Positions 8,341-18,463 of a stretch of 64,000 nucleotides of DNA are shown piece after piece; positions within the stretch are counted from its first letter, which is position 1; each line of letters starts with the position of its first letter. A program made the position numbers and the translations under genes. Origin of the DNA: Prevotella sp. E13-27. Its GTDB lineage: Bacteria; Bacteroidota; Bacteroidia; Bacteroidales; Bacteroidaceae. Location of the stretch: contig NZ_JALPSC010000002.1 of the NCBI RefSeq assembly GCF_023217965.1, forward strand, positions 1,240,001 through 1,304,000. Direction: 5' to 3'. Below the pieces are notes generated by a model. It searched no databases, was not told the origin of the DNA, and was given only the letters and a program-made list of their open reading frames with translations.

Positions 8341-10455
8341 ATGGGTTACCTTCACATAACCGACCCCACGCTCATTTTCTTCGTAGTACTGATGATTATT
8401 CTGTTTGCGCCGATAATCATGAGTAAGCTGCGCATTCCCCATATCATCGGTATGGTACTGGCAGGCGTGCTCATTGGCGAGCACGGACTGAACATCCTGG
8501 AGCGCGACGAGTCGTTTGAGCTTTTTGGACGCGTGGGACTGTTCTACATCATGTTCCTCGCAGGTCTTGAGATGGACATGGAGAGCGTGAAGAAATACTC
8601 ACGCAAGTTCGTCATTTTCGGACTGCTTACATGTTTCGTTCCGCTCATCCTCACCTACCTCATGTCAATGACGATACTCGGCTATAGCGGCAAGGCATCA
8701 TTCCTGTTGGGATGTATCATGGCTTCAAACACGCTTATTGCCTATCCCATCGTGGGACGCTACGGTCTGCAGCGAAACTCAAGCGTGATGCTCAGCGTGG
8801 GCTCAAGCATGATTTCGCTATTCATGTCGCTTGTAATGCTGGCAGGACTGGCAGCCACGTTTAGCGACGACAGCGGATGGCTGTTCTGGGTGATGTTTGC
8901 AGTAAAGCTGGCAGCTTTTATAACAGGCAGCATCTTAATCATTCCTCGTCTGACGCGCTATTTCCTGCGCCGTTACAGCGACTCGGTCATGCAGTATATC
9001 TTCGTGCTGTCGGTAATGTTCCTCAGCGCAGCACTTTCCTCGCTCATAGGACTGGAAGGCATCTTCGGAGCATTCTTCTCAGGACTGATACTCAACAGAT
9101 ATATACCCCATGTGTCGCCACTGATGAACCGTATAGAGTTCATAGGAAACGCTGTCTTCATTCCATATTTCCTTATAGGTGTGGGCATGCTAATAGACCT
9201 TAGCACGCTGGCAGAGAACCCCAGCATGTGGTGGATTGTGGCGATGATAACATTCTTCGGCACATTCGGAAAAGCTCTCGCAGCCTATGCGTCGAGTCTC
9301 ATCTTCCGACTATCTAAAGCCGATGGCCACATGATGTTCGGACTCACCTCAGCCCACGCAGCAGGAGCCATAGCCATGGTTATGGTGGGAATGAGACTGG
9401 AAGTATCGTCAGGAGTGATGCTGGTAGATAATGTGATGCTCAACGGTATCGTGATAATGATTCTCGTAACCTGCATCGTGTCAACACTCATGACTCAGAA
9501 GGCTGCCATAGACATAAGCATAGGCAATGCCTCAGCACTACCAAGAAAAAACGAGAGCGAAAATGGCAAGACAAAGACACTCATCTGTGTGAAATATCCT
9601 GAGATAGCACCACAACTGGTATATCTCGCACTACTCATGCGCAAGCCCAAATCAAAGAGCGAACTGGTGGCGCTTAACGTGGTCTATGATGACGAGAACA
9701 GCAGTAAGGCTCGCGAAGACGGACTGCAACTGCTGGAGAAGCTGCAGAAGCAGGCAGCAGCATCGGAAGTGGCGATGCAGACACAGGTGAGACTGGCAAC
9801 AAACATTGCCAACGGCATAAAGCATGCCTTCCGTGAGTGTGCCTGTTCAGACATCATAATGGGCATGCACGTACACACTAACGTGACGCAGAAGTTCTGG
9901 GGAGAGTTCATACAAAGCCTCTACAATGGACTGAACCGTCAAATCATACTAACACGTTTTGAACAGCCGCTCTCTACTCTCAGACTGATACATGTTGCCG
10001 TGCCATCGAGAGCAGAGTATGAGCCAGGCTTCCACCGCTGGCTGGAGCGTCTGTGCCGCTTTGCCGAACAGCTTGACTGTCGCATAATGTTTCATGGGCG
10101 CAACGAGACGCTAAAACTGCTGAGGGAGTTCATTGAGAAAGAACATCCAAGCGTGAGAGGAGAGTATAAGTTCATGGCTCATTGGAACGAGCTGCCCACG
10201 CTGGCTGCTGGAATAGAGAAAGACCACTTGTTCGTGGTGGTAACAGCACGTAGGGGAACCATCAGCTACAAGAACGCATTAGACCGTCTGCCCGATGAGC
10301 TAACGAAGTATTTCGCAGGCACAAACCTCATGATTGTGTTTCCAGACCAGTATGGTGTGCAGAAGGAAGACACGATGAGCTTCACAGAGGCACAGCACCA
10401 CGAGGAGAACAGTATCTACGACACTATCCTGAGATGGGTGCATAGGAAGAGGTGA
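8341..10455 (+). CDS. CPA2-family cation:proton antiporter with C-terminal universal-stress-like domain
   Basis: A 704-residue inner-membrane protein. Residues 1-390 carry about 12-13 membrane helices of the Na+/H+ exchanger fold, including the [21 protein letters not shown] segment and [14 protein letters not shown] typical of KefB/NhaS-type CPA2 exchangers. From about residue 415 the chain is soluble and looks like one or two UspA-like domains rather than TrkA-N/C domains. It probably exchanges Na+ or K+ for protons and contributes to pH or ion homeostasis; the ion cannot be told. It is divergent from asd, and its stop codon sits inside the first unit of a heptad repeat. Confidence 0.85.
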   Translation: MGYLHITDPTLIFFVVLMIILFAPIIMSKLRIPHIIGMVLAGVLIGEHGLNILERDESFELFGRVGLFYIMFLAGLEMDMESVKKYSRKFVIFGLLTCFVPLILTYLMSMTILGYSGKASFLLGCIMASNTLIAYPIVGRYGLQRNSSVMLSVGSSMISLFMSLVMLAGLAATFSDDSGWLFWVMFAVKLAAFITGSILIIPRLTRYFLRRYSDSVMQYIFVLSVMFLSAALSSLIGLEGIFGAFFSGLILNRYIPHVSPLMNRIEFIGNAVFIPYFLIGVGMLIDLSTLAENPSMWWIVAMITFFGTFGKALAAYASSLIFRLSKADGHMMFGLTSAHAAGAIAMVMVGMRLEVSSGVMLVDNVMLNGIVIMILVTCIVSTLMTQKAAIDISIGNASALPRKNESENGKTKTLICVKYPEIAPQLVYLALLMRKPKSKSELVALNVVYDDENSSKAREDGLQLLEKLQKQAAASEVAMQTQVRLATNIANGIKHAFRECACSDIIMGMHVHTNVTQKFWGEFIQSLYNGLNRQIILTRFEQPLSTLRLIHVAVPSRAEYEPGFHRWLERLCRFAEQLDCRIMFHGRNETLKLLREFIEKEHPSVRGEYKFMAHWNELPTLAAGIEKDHLFVVVTARRGTISYKNALDRLPDELTKYFAGTNLMIVFPDQYGVQKEDTMSFTEAQHHEENSIYDTILRWVHRKR

Positions 10456-10486
10456 GAAGTGAGAGGTTAGAGGTTAGAAGTAAGAA
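10449..10486. repeat. GA-rich heptad repeat at a gene junction
   Basis: Units GAGGTGA, GAAGTGA, GAGGTTA, GAGGTTA and GAAGTAA follow one another. The TGA stop of the antiporter gene (10453-10455) is part of the first unit, and the array ends 2 bp before the next start codon. Confidence 0.7.
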
Positions 10487-10488
10487 TT

Positions 10489-11163
10489 ATGATTGAAATA
10501 GAAAATATAACAAAGAGCTTTGGCTCACTACAGGTGCTGAAAGGCATCGACCTTAAGATTGACAAGGGCGAGGTGGTGAGTATCGTTGGTCCGAGTGGTG
10601 CAGGCAAGACTACACTGCTACAGATTATTGGTACGCTGGACCGCCCTGATACAGGCACACTGAAGATAAACGACATAGACGTTACGAAGCTGAGCGAAAA
10701 GAAACTAAGCGACTTCCGTAACCGTCATCTGGGATTCGTGTTCCAATTCCACCAGCTGCTGCCAGAGTTCACAGCCATAGAAAACATCATGATACCAGCA
10801 TATATAGCTGGAGTATCAAACAAGGATGCTAAGGAGAAAGCACAAGAGTTGCTTAAGTTCATGGGACTGAACGATCGCGCAAAGCACAAGCCTTCTGAGT
10901 TGTCGGGAGGCGAGAAACAGCGCGTGGCAGTAGCTCGTGCGCTGATAAATAACCCCGAGGTGATACTTGCCGACGAGCCTAGCGGCTCACTCGACACAAA
11001 GAACAAGCAGGAGCTGCATCAGCTCTTTTTCGACCTCAGAGACAGGTTCGGACAGACATTTGTCATAGTGACTCACGACGAGGAACTGGCAAAGCTTACT
11101 GACCGCAATATTCACATTAAAGACGGACAAATATGCTTAAACTCGGAGATTTTAATACCCTAA
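10489..11163 (+). CDS. ABC transporter ATP-binding protein, LolD-like
   Basis: A 224-residue ATPase of the MacB/LolD/FtsE group. Walker A GPSGAGKT is at residues 34-41, the LSGGEKQ signature at 138-144, Walker [10 protein letters not shown] near 158, and the switch His in VTHDEE near 195. In Bacteroidetes such stand-alone proteins are usually annotated as LolD, which powers release of lipoproteins from the inner membrane. No LolC/E permease is encoded nearby, so MacB- or FtsE-like roles remain possible. Its last 31 bp overlap the start of the S1-domain gene, which suggests translational coupling. Confidence 0.85.
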   Translation: MIEIENITKSFGSLQVLKGIDLKIDKGEVVSIVGPSGAGKTTLLQIIGTLDRPDTGTLKINDIDVTKLSEKKLSDFRNRHLGFVFQFHQLLPEFTAIENIMIPAYIAGVSNKDAKEKAQELLKFMGLNDRAKHKPSELSGGEKQRVAVARALINNPEVILADEPSGSLDTKNKQELHQLFFDLRDRFGQTFVIVTHDEELAKLTDRNIHIKDGQICLNSEILIP

Positions 11164-11975
11164 AGATTGTCAAACGCGTAGATTTCGGACTCTATCTCGA
11201 CGGAGGCGACGAAGGCGAGGTGCTGATGCCTAAACGCTATGTGACACCCTCGATGCAGATAGGCGACGAGATAGAGGTATTCATATATCTCGACCAGGAC
11301 GAACGCGTGGTGGCCACCACAGAAAAGCCGCTTGCGAAGGTCGGCGACTTTGCTTATCTTGAGGTGGCGTGGACAAACCAGTATGGTGCGTTCTTAAAGT
11401 GGGGTCCGATGAAAGACCTCTTCTGCCCTTTCCGTGAGCAGAAACAGCGCATGGAGACTGGCAAGAGCTATATTGTCTATGTGAAGGAGGACGAGGAGAG
11501 CCACAGACTCATGGCAACAGCAAAGGTGGAGAAATTCATTACCCCACTCTATCCCACCGAAGGAGGAAAACATGGACAGGAATGCTCAATACTCGTATGG
11601 CAGAAAACCGACCTGGGATTCAAGGTCATAGTTGACAATAAATATCAGGGACAGATATATGACAACCAGGTGTTTCAGCCACTCCACACAGGCGACTGCA
11701 TGACGGCCTACATAGACCACGTGAGACAGGACGGCAAGATTGACATAACGATACAGCCAACAGGCAGGAAACACACGCTTGACTTTGCCGAGGTGCTGCT
11801 ACGCTATCTCTACGAGAACAACGGTTTCTGTGAGCTTAGCGATAAGAGTCCCTCAGAGATTATTGCTGACCGATTCAAGGTGTCGAAGAAGATATACAAA
11901 AAAGCCATCGGCGACCTTTATCGCAGACGGCTTATCACAATCTCTGATGACGGAATAAAACTTGTTACGGAATAG
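11133..11975 (+). CDS. CvfB-like S1 RNA-binding protein
   Basis: A 280-residue cytoplasmic protein. The N-terminus [23 protein letters not shown] and the following [19 protein letters not shown] and [16 protein letters not shown] segments are three successive S1/OB-fold modules. A winged-helix end follows (about residues 215-278, [24 protein letters not shown] with the basic RRR). This is the CvfB/YitL layout. CvfB binds RNA and affects virulence gene expression in staphylococci; the role in Bacteroidetes is not established. The start lies inside lolD by 31 bp in another frame, and the conserved N-terminus supports that start. Confidence 0.85.
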   Translation: MLKLGDFNTLKIVKRVDFGLYLDGGDEGEVLMPKRYVTPSMQIGDEIEVFIYLDQDERVVATTEKPLAKVGDFAYLEVAWTNQYGAFLKWGPMKDLFCPFREQKQRMETGKSYIVYVKEDEESHRLMATAKVEKFITPLYPTEGGKHGQECSILVWQKTDLGFKVIVDNKYQGQIYDNQVFQPLHTGDCMTAYIDHVRQDGKIDITIQPTGRKHTLDFAEVLLRYLYENNGFCELSDKSPSEIIADRFKVSKKIYKKAIGDLYRRRLITISDDGIKLVTE

Positions 11976-11985
11976 TAACCTCTAA

Positions 11986-12363
11986 TTATATTCCGTTCTC
12001 TTTCATCATTTTGAGGATAAATTCTTTGTCGGGTGCGAATACATGATTTAGCACTCCGACAGACACTATCCGTACCTTACCTCCATAGTTTATCTTACCT
12101 ATGGAGACAATATAGTAGTTGTCAACAGTCACGATGTTGTTGATGGCAAACCCGCTACTCAAGCCTACTGCCGACTGACCAATCATGTTGAAAATAGAGC
12201 CGATAATATCATCGCTCTTGTCTATTCCGAACTTCTCGTTGATTGCAGCGCTAAACTCCCTGTTCAGCACGGCCTTGTGCTCAGCCTCAGAAGGACAAGT
12301 GACAAACATAGCAACAACAAGTACCACTAAAGCAACTATTATAAAAGCGCAACCTTTTCTCAT
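11986..12363 (-). CDS. DUF4359-like small membrane-anchored protein
   Basis: A 125-residue protein with one N-terminal hydrophobic segment (residues 5-23) followed by VTCPSEAEHKAVL, which resembles the TNPS-x-x-x-Y signature of DUF4359. The remaining 90 residues appear periplasmic or extracellular. It is convergent with the cvfB-like gene, with only 10 bp between the ends. The family has no known function. The cysteine after the hydrophobic stretch does not fit a good lipobox. Confidence 0.6.
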   Translation of the reverse strand: MRKGCAFIIVALVVLVVAMFVTCPSEAEHKAVLNREFSAAINEKFGIDKSDDIIGSIFNMIGQSAVGLSSGFAINNIVTVDNYYIVSIGKINYGGKVRIVSVGVLNHVFAPDKEFILKMMKENGI

Positions 12364-12418
12364 TTATATTTTTGGGGAATAATTACATATTTACGAATAA
12401 TTACTTCTCAGCAAAAAA

Positions 12419-15400
12419 TTATTTCAGATATTTCTTTCCTTTGCTCACGACAATTTCATGCTGAAGACTATTAGCATCTTTCTTCACGCCGCCTACAGTA
12501 TAATAATCGTTGACAGAAGCCTTAGTCGAGAGCAGGCGCTCAACGCTTGTCGTTGTCTTGTAATCATCTATGCTTTTTGCGAAGTTGATGTCATAGATCT
12601 CGCAAGAACCGTCAGTATTAGAAGAGGTCAGACCGAAAATGGTCTGACCTAAACATACACTTGGATGATCGCCTGTGAAGTTCTCATAGATGCCGCTGGA
12701 AGATATGTTCCATGCTATGAGCTGCTGACTGTTGCCATCGACGGTTATCGTCTGACTGTGAGCAGGAGCAACCTGTGTGCCGTGATTGGAACCGTTGAGC
12801 CACCAGAGATAAGACATTCCGCTTGACAGGCTGAGTCCCTTTCCGCGAACCACGAGATAAGTCTGCGCCTTCTCAATGGTGTAGTCGGTATCCTGATATT
12901 TCAACATAAGGGCAATATTGTTTGCGCCTGTAGCCTTTGCCTTCAGAACATTGCCTTCACTCTTGATGTTGCTTGCCGAGATGCGTGCTGCGTCGCCAGT
13001 AGTCCAGTCGGATGGATTGAAGATATAAGCCGACGACACATAGTCTTTAACAAGTCGCAGATAGTACATTCCAGGATTCATAGTGCCTGCATTTGCACTA
13101 AGACGAACCACGAACTGTGTCTTCACGTTGCCGCTGGCATCCTTCAAGAGTGATGCGGGTATAGGATATTCAATGTTGAAGAATCCGTTGAACGACTTCT
13201 TCACCTGTGCAGGAATCTCTATATCGGCTACCTTAACGCCGTCAATGGTCAGAGTGCCCTTGCGTCCTTTGTCGGCTGTTGTAAAGCGAAGCATTACAGC
13301 CAGTCCCTCTGACACCTTGTTAGGATTGAAGAGTGTGAACTGCACATATCCGCCGTTTTTTGCGTCGCGATAACTCTCGCCATTATACGAGCCCTTGTTT
13401 GAGTCAGAAGAGTAGTTGAACTCATGACCTGCCTCACTCTGCTGCTCGCCAGGAGCCACGAAGTCAAGCGTACGGGCATTAAGCGCCTCTGCCTCTGCCT
13501 CAGTCTTTGCCATATCGCTCTTTGCGAAGTTCTCAGCTGTCTGCTGATACCAGTAGCACATATAGCGGGCGTGTTGTATGCTGTAGAATGGCTTTAGTGT
13601 GAGGGTCTTCCAAGTATAGGTCTCCACGCCTTCGCGACGTGCGTCGATGGTGAATGTAAGCTTTGACAAGTCAACGGCATTTATGCGGTTTAGTACACTC
13701 GAGCGCTCACCAATGAGCAGCGGTGCCGACAACAAGTTCTTAGATGTTCCCATGCTGCCTGGAGCGTGATCCATGCGTCCTGCGCCAGCATATTCGTTCT
13801 GCAGTTTCTCATAGTTGAGACCTGTTGCTGCTGCATCAGCTTCATTCATTGCCGTTGTCTGGGCACCAAGAAGTATTGGACCATAGGTGAAAGCCACATA
13901 GTCAGTATAGTTTGGACATACTACATATTTCAGTTCCATTGGCAGTTCAACAGTCACCTTGTCGCCCACCTTCCATGTGCGATTCACGCTGACATAGCTT
14001 GCCGTGCCCTTTGTAACCTGTGAGTTGACGGCTGTACCGTTAACCTTCACTTGATAGCCGCTTCCAGCCCATGCCGGATGGCGCAGAGCGATGGTGTAGC
14101 TGCCAGCCTTCTCAATAGTAAGCTCTGTCTTCGCCTCGTAAGGGAAGCTGGTATTCTGAGTCAAAGCGAAGGCATCGCTTTCAAGACGCGAAGGTGTAAA
14201 GAGGTTCACATAGAGTGTGCTGTTGCCATTGTGGGTGTAGATGAAGTGTCCGTACTTAGAGTGGTTCTCCATGCCTGTACCCACGCAGCACCACATGCCT
14301 GAGTTAACCTGCGAATAGATGCGGTAGCCCTGTGGACGCAAAGTAGTGAAATAGACGTAACCGCCTGTCTCAGGATCTTGCGTAGAGAGTATGTGGTTCC
14401 ACATGGCATACTCGTAGAAGTCAGCATATTTTGCATCTCCAGTACGGTCGGAAAGCATCTCAGAGAATTTCAGCATGTTGTTCGTGTTACATGACTCTGG
14501 TCCGTCGAGCTGGTCAATGTAGCGATTTGAGTTAGATACTGAGAGGAAGTGCTCGTTGACAGAGTTTCCGCCTATGCAGACGGTACGGTTCTGAGCCACG
14601 TCCTGCCAGAAGTTCTGCGCAGCGCTACGATAGCTCGTGGCTGTGGAATCTTCCTCGAACACGCGCTCCATACCAATATATTTTGGTACTTGTGTGTTGG
14701 CATGCTTTCCGTCAAGGAACGTGGTGTTCAACGACTGCATGCCGTTGAGCATCTGCTTGTGGGTGAAGCGCTTCGCAGCTGTAAGATACTTAGCCTGCTT
14801 CGTAAGCGTGTAGGCATCAAGCAGCGACTCATTCACTCCGCCATGCTCTGTGTTAAGCATGGACTCCATCTGCTGGTCGCTTAGATTCGAGGTGACGAGT
14901 ATGCACCAGTCGCAGAGTTTCAGGAACATAGTCTTAGCTGTTTCGTTGCCTCCATAGACGTAGGCATCGCGAAGACCAGCAAGAATCTTGTGCTGACAAT
15001 ACCAGGGAACAGCCGTAGCGCCTTCGCCCTGAAGTGCTATATTTCCATCTTTGTAGAGAGCACGCCAAGCGTCGTTCATGGGCTGTCCGCCAATGAATCC
15101 CTTCAGTCCCTGTGTGTCGTTGTCATACTGGTCCTGACAGTCTTTCATCACCTCTACCATATAGTCCATGCGCTGCTTCAGCTGTGCGCGCATGTCTGTA
15201 TCGTGACAGGCAGCATAAGCCAAAGCGAGAGCCGTGAGATAGTGTCCGCCAACATGTCCGCTGAGGTCAAAGTCAGATTTTCCCCAGTTGCTGAAGTTAG
15301 GATGATTCGTAAGCCATTGGTAGTACTTGCTGTTCTTGTCTGTGGTCTGTGCAAGTCCGGCCTGGCGCACATAGGGTGTCAGCAGACGATCAACATCATA

Positions 15401-15565
15401 CTGCATCAGCAATTCGATGTTCTTGTTCATCGCAGTCTTCATGGGACCATCGAGGAGCGTTACCTGCTCTAAGTCGAAGTGTTTCGGATAAAGCTCAGTC
15501 TGCGCATTTGCAGTTGTTCCACAAGTTATTGCGGCAGCGAGAGCAACAGTTAGTTTTAGTTTCAT
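12419..15565 (-). CDS. Secreted GH127/GH146-type beta-L-arabinofuranosidase (DUF1680)
   Basis: A 1048-residue secreted enzyme with a signal peptide ending TANA at about residue 21. The catalytic alpha/alpha barrel (residues about 25-550) contains an E-S-C motif near 356-358 and a Cys-Cys pair near 426 (MWCCVGTGMENH). Together these correspond to the Zn-binding Glu and three Cys of GH127 enzymes such as HypBA1. A beta domain and two beta-sandwich modules follow to about residue 1000. The chain ends in a short tail with YYTVGG and SKGKKYLK. The enzyme should release L-arabinofuranose from arabinan or arabinoxylan side chains. It is monocistronic here, with no SusC/D pair beside it. Confidence 0.9.
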   Translation of the reverse strand: MKLKLTVALAAAITCGTTANAQTELYPKHFDLEQVTLLDGPMKTAMNKNIELLMQYDVDRLLTPYVRQAGLAQTTDKNSKYYQWLTNHPNFSNWGKSDFDLSGHVGGHYLTALALAYAACHDTDMRAQLKQRMDYMVEVMKDCQDQYDNDTQGLKGFIGGQPMNDAWRALYKDGNIALQGEGATAVPWYCQHKILAGLRDAYVYGGNETAKTMFLKLCDWCILVTSNLSDQQMESMLNTEHGGVNESLLDAYTLTKQAKYLTAAKRFTHKQMLNGMQSLNTTFLDGKHANTQVPKYIGMERVFEEDSTATSYRSAAQNFWQDVAQNRTVCIGGNSVNEHFLSVSNSNRYIDQLDGPESCNTNNMLKFSEMLSDRTGDAKYADFYEYAMWNHILSTQDPETGGYVYFTTLRPQGYRIYSQVNSGMWCCVGTGMENHSKYGHFIYTHNGNSTLYVNLFTPSRLESDAFALTQNTSFPYEAKTELTIEKAGSYTIALRHPAWAGSGYQVKVNGTAVNSQVTKGTASYVSVNRTWKVGDKVTVELPMELKYVVCPNYTDYVAFTYGPILLGAQTTAMNEADAAATGLNYEKLQNEYAGAGRMDHAPGSMGTSKNLLSAPLLIGERSSVLNRINAVDLSKLTFTIDARREGVETYTWKTLTLKPFYSIQHARYMCYWYQQTAENFAKSDMAKTEAEAEALNARTLDFVAPGEQQSEAGHEFNYSSDSNKGSYNGESYRDAKNGGYVQFTLFNPNKVSEGLAVMLRFTTADKGRKGTLTIDGVKVADIEIPAQVKKSFNGFFNIEYPIPASLLKDASGNVKTQFVVRLSANAGTMNPGMYYLRLVKDYVSSAYIFNPSDWTTGDAARISASNIKSEGNVLKAKATGANNIALMLKYQDTDYTIEKAQTYLVVRGKGLSLSSGMSYLWWLNGSNHGTQVAPAHSQTITVDGNSQQLIAWNISSSGIYENFTGDHPSVCLGQTIFGLTSSNTDGSCEIYDINFAKSIDDYKTTTSVERLLSTKASVNDYYTVGGVKKDANSLQHEIVVSKGKKYLK

Positions 15566-15636
15566 ATTATTGAAAAATTAGTAATTTTCAGGAGAGTATT
15601 AATAATAACACGTGATAGTTATTGTGTTTACGATTG

Positions 15637-15666
15637 CAAAAATACAAAAAGTCAAGCTAATAACAA
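15637..15666 (-). promoter_or_regulatory. Promoter of the GH127 gene
   Basis: On the minus strand TTG (15664-15666) is followed after 19 bp by TATTTTTG (15637-15644). The start codon is 72 bp from the -7 box. Confidence 0.6.
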
Positions 15667-15729
15667 AATAATTACCCTACAAATAATCATTTCCCAAATA
15701 ATCATAGACACTAAGAAAACAAAAAAGCG

Positions 15730-15795
15730 TTCTAGAAGAACGCAATAAGAGATTAATAAGAACGAGCTGAGAGTTTAAAAAGAATGCTCGTCTAT
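15730..15795. repeat. Tandem array of three 22-bp units built on GCGTT-N7-AACGC
   Basis: Units at 15730-15751, 15752-15773 and 15774-15795. The first has the perfect dyad GCGTTCTAGAAGAACGC (15727-15743). Later units keep AAGAACG and AAGAATGC at the same register. The array lies between two minus-strand genes and its last bases enter the end of the upstream membrane-protein gene. Confidence 0.7.
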
Positions 15796-16823
15796 TTCCA
15801 TTTCATAAGCACAAGCCCTAAAGCAATCCACAGCAGTTCGCGAACGCGACAGATTATGCTGACAAAGATGCCAAGTGCAGCAGACAGTCCAAGGGCAGCA
15901 ATAGAGAGCACGAAGCCACCCTCCTGAACGCCCAACTGCATGGGAAGGAAACCAATAAGGTTGGCCAATAGCGACGTAAATGAGAGTATCAGTACTGAGT
16001 GGAGAAAGGTGAGCATAAGACCTGTGAAGCCTCCTCCACAGTCGATGTCGAATAGGAGCAACATGAAGAATATCTCAAGACTCTGAACGATACGTGAGAA
16101 AAATTCGAGGGCAAAGCTGCGATAGAAAGTAGGTTTGTCCTGATTTCTGAGAGCAGCTATCTGCTCATCAACCTCATTGATGGTCTGCTCGTGATTAGAC
16201 ATGAAGCGACGCCCCCACCCTCGCAGTCCAGGTATGCGAGCCACCCACGACATGAGCATCTTTACGACGCCGTGACGATAGCCACGAATGAACAATGCAA
16301 AAGCCGTGACGCAGAGCACTATGGCGAGGAAGAAAAGCACCATGAGGACAGGCGTCAGAGCAAGGTCGCCAACAGCAGCAAGGAAAAGATAGAGAAATAT
16401 AGACACGAACCAAAACCAGAAATGGGCATAGATGTGCATCATGGCATATAGGATGACCGATGATGTGGCATGCTCCTTTGAAATGGTTCGCGAGAGTTCC
16501 ATTATACGATAAGGCTCGCCCCCAAGTCCGCCAACAGGTGTGGCGTAATTGAGGGCGTAGCCAATGATAGTAAGACGATAGATGCTGGGAAAGGAAACAT
16601 GTTCGCCTTCATCACACTTGCTCTTGACGATGAGCTGCCACGACCAAGCATTGATGGCGTAGATGACAGCCCAAACCCCTACTATGGGGACAAGCCAATA
16701 ACCAGCGTGGCATAGATGCTGCCAAAGCTCGGAAAAGCTGACGTCGAACGTAAATAGCATCACCACAACGGTGGCCAGTCCGAGCAGGAAGAACAAGTTG
16801 TTCAGGCGATTCCTATTCCACAT
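15792..16823 (-). CDS. Lysylphosphatidylglycerol synthase TM-region / UPF0104 flippase-like membrane protein
   Basis: A 343-residue inner-membrane protein with 8 or more hydrophobic helices and the family segments GYALNYATPVGGLGGEPYRI (residues about 90-109) and LANLIGFLPMQLGVQEGG near 290-307. These match the membrane part of MprF-type proteins and UPF0104, but the soluble aminoacyl-transferase domain is absent. Related proteins are thought to flip or transport lipids. It starts 25 bp after the preceding gene and is likely the third gene of the operon that begins at 21250. Confidence 0.85.
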   Translation of the reverse strand: MWNRNRLNNLFFLLGLATVVVMLFTFDVSFSELWQHLCHAGYWLVPIVGVWAVIYAINAWSWQLIVKSKCDEGEHVSFPSIYRLTIIGYALNYATPVGGLGGEPYRIMELSRTISKEHATSSVILYAMMHIYAHFWFWFVSIFLYLFLAAVGDLALTPVLMVLFFLAIVLCVTAFALFIRGYRHGVVKMLMSWVARIPGLRGWGRRFMSNHEQTINEVDEQIAALRNQDKPTFYRSFALEFFSRIVQSLEIFFMLLLFDIDCGGGFTGLMLTFLHSVLILSFTSLLANLIGFLPMQLGVQEGGFVLSIAALGLSAALGIFVSIICRVRELLWIALGLVLMKWK

Positions 16824-16848
16824 CTATTAAATGTAACTTCCTTTTTTA

Positions 16849-18459
16849 TTAGAAAACCACCTTCTTTCCTCCTACGATATACAATCCGTGACGAGGATTA
16901 GAGTTTACGCGACGACCCTGAAGGTCGAACACTTGCTGTTTGCCATCAGCTTTTACATTAACGGTCTCTATGCCATCAGCAATTGCTTCTGGCTTAATGC
17001 CGTGCCAAGAGATAAACTCGAGGTCATTATGATTTACTGCTCCATTGGCAGCAGCAATCTTGTCTGCTATCGAATTGGTAACGATGATAAACAGACGGGC
17101 ACCGTCACTGAATGTAGCCTTGTTGTAGGACCCTTCGACAGCAGGAACACGCTGGAAGCCTATATTGTCCTTCGTGTTCTGGAACTTATAGAACATACGG
17201 TCCTTCTGGCTGACAGACTTCTCATCCTCATCAGCCCAGTTAATTATAGAAGAGCGTGTGCGCATGACGCCCTGAGACTCTGACAGACTTAGAGTATATG
17301 AGCCAGGCTTGCCTACAGCAATCCACGGACCCTTGATGAGAAGCATGGAATCAGCAGGAAACTCACCATAAGTCAGATCAGTAGTAGAAGCTGTGTTGCT
17401 GGCATTAACATGAACGAACACCACTCCCTTAGGTCCACAGAAAGGTTTGTCGAAGTTTACCTCAGTAAAACCGCTCTCAGGAATGACGAGTGTTGTCTCA
17501 CTTATACCTGAAACTATATCACTATAAGTGCGGATTGCAAGATTGGTTGTAACCTCGAAATCTACTGAAGAATTGTTGGTGTCGAACAGTATCTTTCTGC
17601 CATCGCTTGCTATGAAAGCTGTCTTACGCACCAGAGCCTCACCGTTGTTGCCTCCTGGAGAGGTGGTAGCTATGAAGCCTGCATCGTAGCTATCGGGTAT
17701 GCGCTTCTGACTGGCATCAGGCTCAGTCTTTGCTGTGTGCTCAACGAAATCTACAGCATCGATGGTCTTATAGGCCTGAACAATCTTAAACTTCGTTCCT
17801 TCCGTCTGTCCACGATAGAAGTCCTCTGTATCCAACTTAGCGTCGGCTGCCAAAAGCACCAGTCCAAAAGGACCAGGCGACATGAACTGTAGGAAAGTAT
17901 TGGTCTCTGAGTTAGTCCAGATGAGTTTCAGTTCAGGCACTTCGTCATTATGCATGTCCTTATATACTTTGTGCTGACTCTTCACCTCATAATCGGCTTG
18001 TGACAGGTCGGCTGCATTAGAAGCAGTTGTAGTGTGATTGAGAGCGCTGTTACAGATAACAAGACTTGCACCTGGACTGAGCAGACGAGTAGTCTCTGTA
18101 GGAATCTGGAACACCTGCTTTAAGGCGATGCAGCCAGAGTGGTCTTCAGCCATATTTGATGCTGTCCAGGCAGTGGAGAACTGAGCAGATGTAGTACTTG
18201 TGTTATCAGCAACACCAAGATAGATGCCTGTTATGTCGAGCGTATCAGCACAGTTGTTATACAGCTCAATGTAATTAGCCATAATGAACGCCCTGTCTTC
18301 ATTGTCTTTCATATTGTTATAAAAGACCTTACTGATTAACAGTTCACCAGATACCGAACCACCGCTGGGTTTCTTCGGCTTAGCAGAAGAAGTCGAGACG
18401 CCCACAAGGAGCATCCCGACCGCTAATGTTATTACTTTTTTAGAAATGTTATTTCTCAT
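16849..18459 (-). CDS. Secreted DUF4876/lamin-tail-like protein with short C-terminal tail
   Basis: A 536-residue exported protein (signal peptide about residues 1-26). Residues 38-115 contain GELLISKVFYNN and YIELYNNCADTLDITGIYLG, a lamin-tail-like or DUF4876-like strand pattern. SPGGNNGEALVR and DTNNSSVDFEV later match the same positions in the lipoprotein at 4231-5565. The end, VFDLQGRRVN then GLYIVGGKKVVF, is the short C-terminal motif shared with other secreted proteins here. It lies 4 bp after the preceding gene. Function unknown; a cell-surface or secreted role is likely. Confidence 0.75.
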   Translation of the reverse strand: MRNNISKKVITLAVGMLLVGVSTSSAKPKKPSGGSVSGELLISKVFYNNMKDNEDRAFIMANYIELYNNCADTLDITGIYLGVADNTSTTSAQFSTAWTASNMAEDHSGCIALKQVFQIPTETTRLLSPGASLVICNSALNHTTTASNAADLSQADYEVKSQHKVYKDMHNDEVPELKLIWTNSETNTFLQFMSPGPFGLVLLAADAKLDTEDFYRGQTEGTKFKIVQAYKTIDAVDFVEHTAKTEPDASQKRIPDSYDAGFIATTSPGGNNGEALVRKTAFIASDGRKILFDTNNSSVDFEVTTNLAIRTYSDIVSGISETTLVIPESGFTEVNFDKPFCGPKGVVFVHVNASNTASTTDLTYGEFPADSMLLIKGPWIAVGKPGSYTLSLSESQGVMRTRSSIINWADEDEKSVSQKDRMFYKFQNTKDNIGFQRVPAVEGSYNKATFSDGARLFIIVTNSIADKIAAANGAVNHNDLEFISWHGIKPEAIADGIETVNVKADGKQQVFDLQGRRVNSNPRHGLYIVGGKKVVF

Positions 18460-18463
18460 AAGC

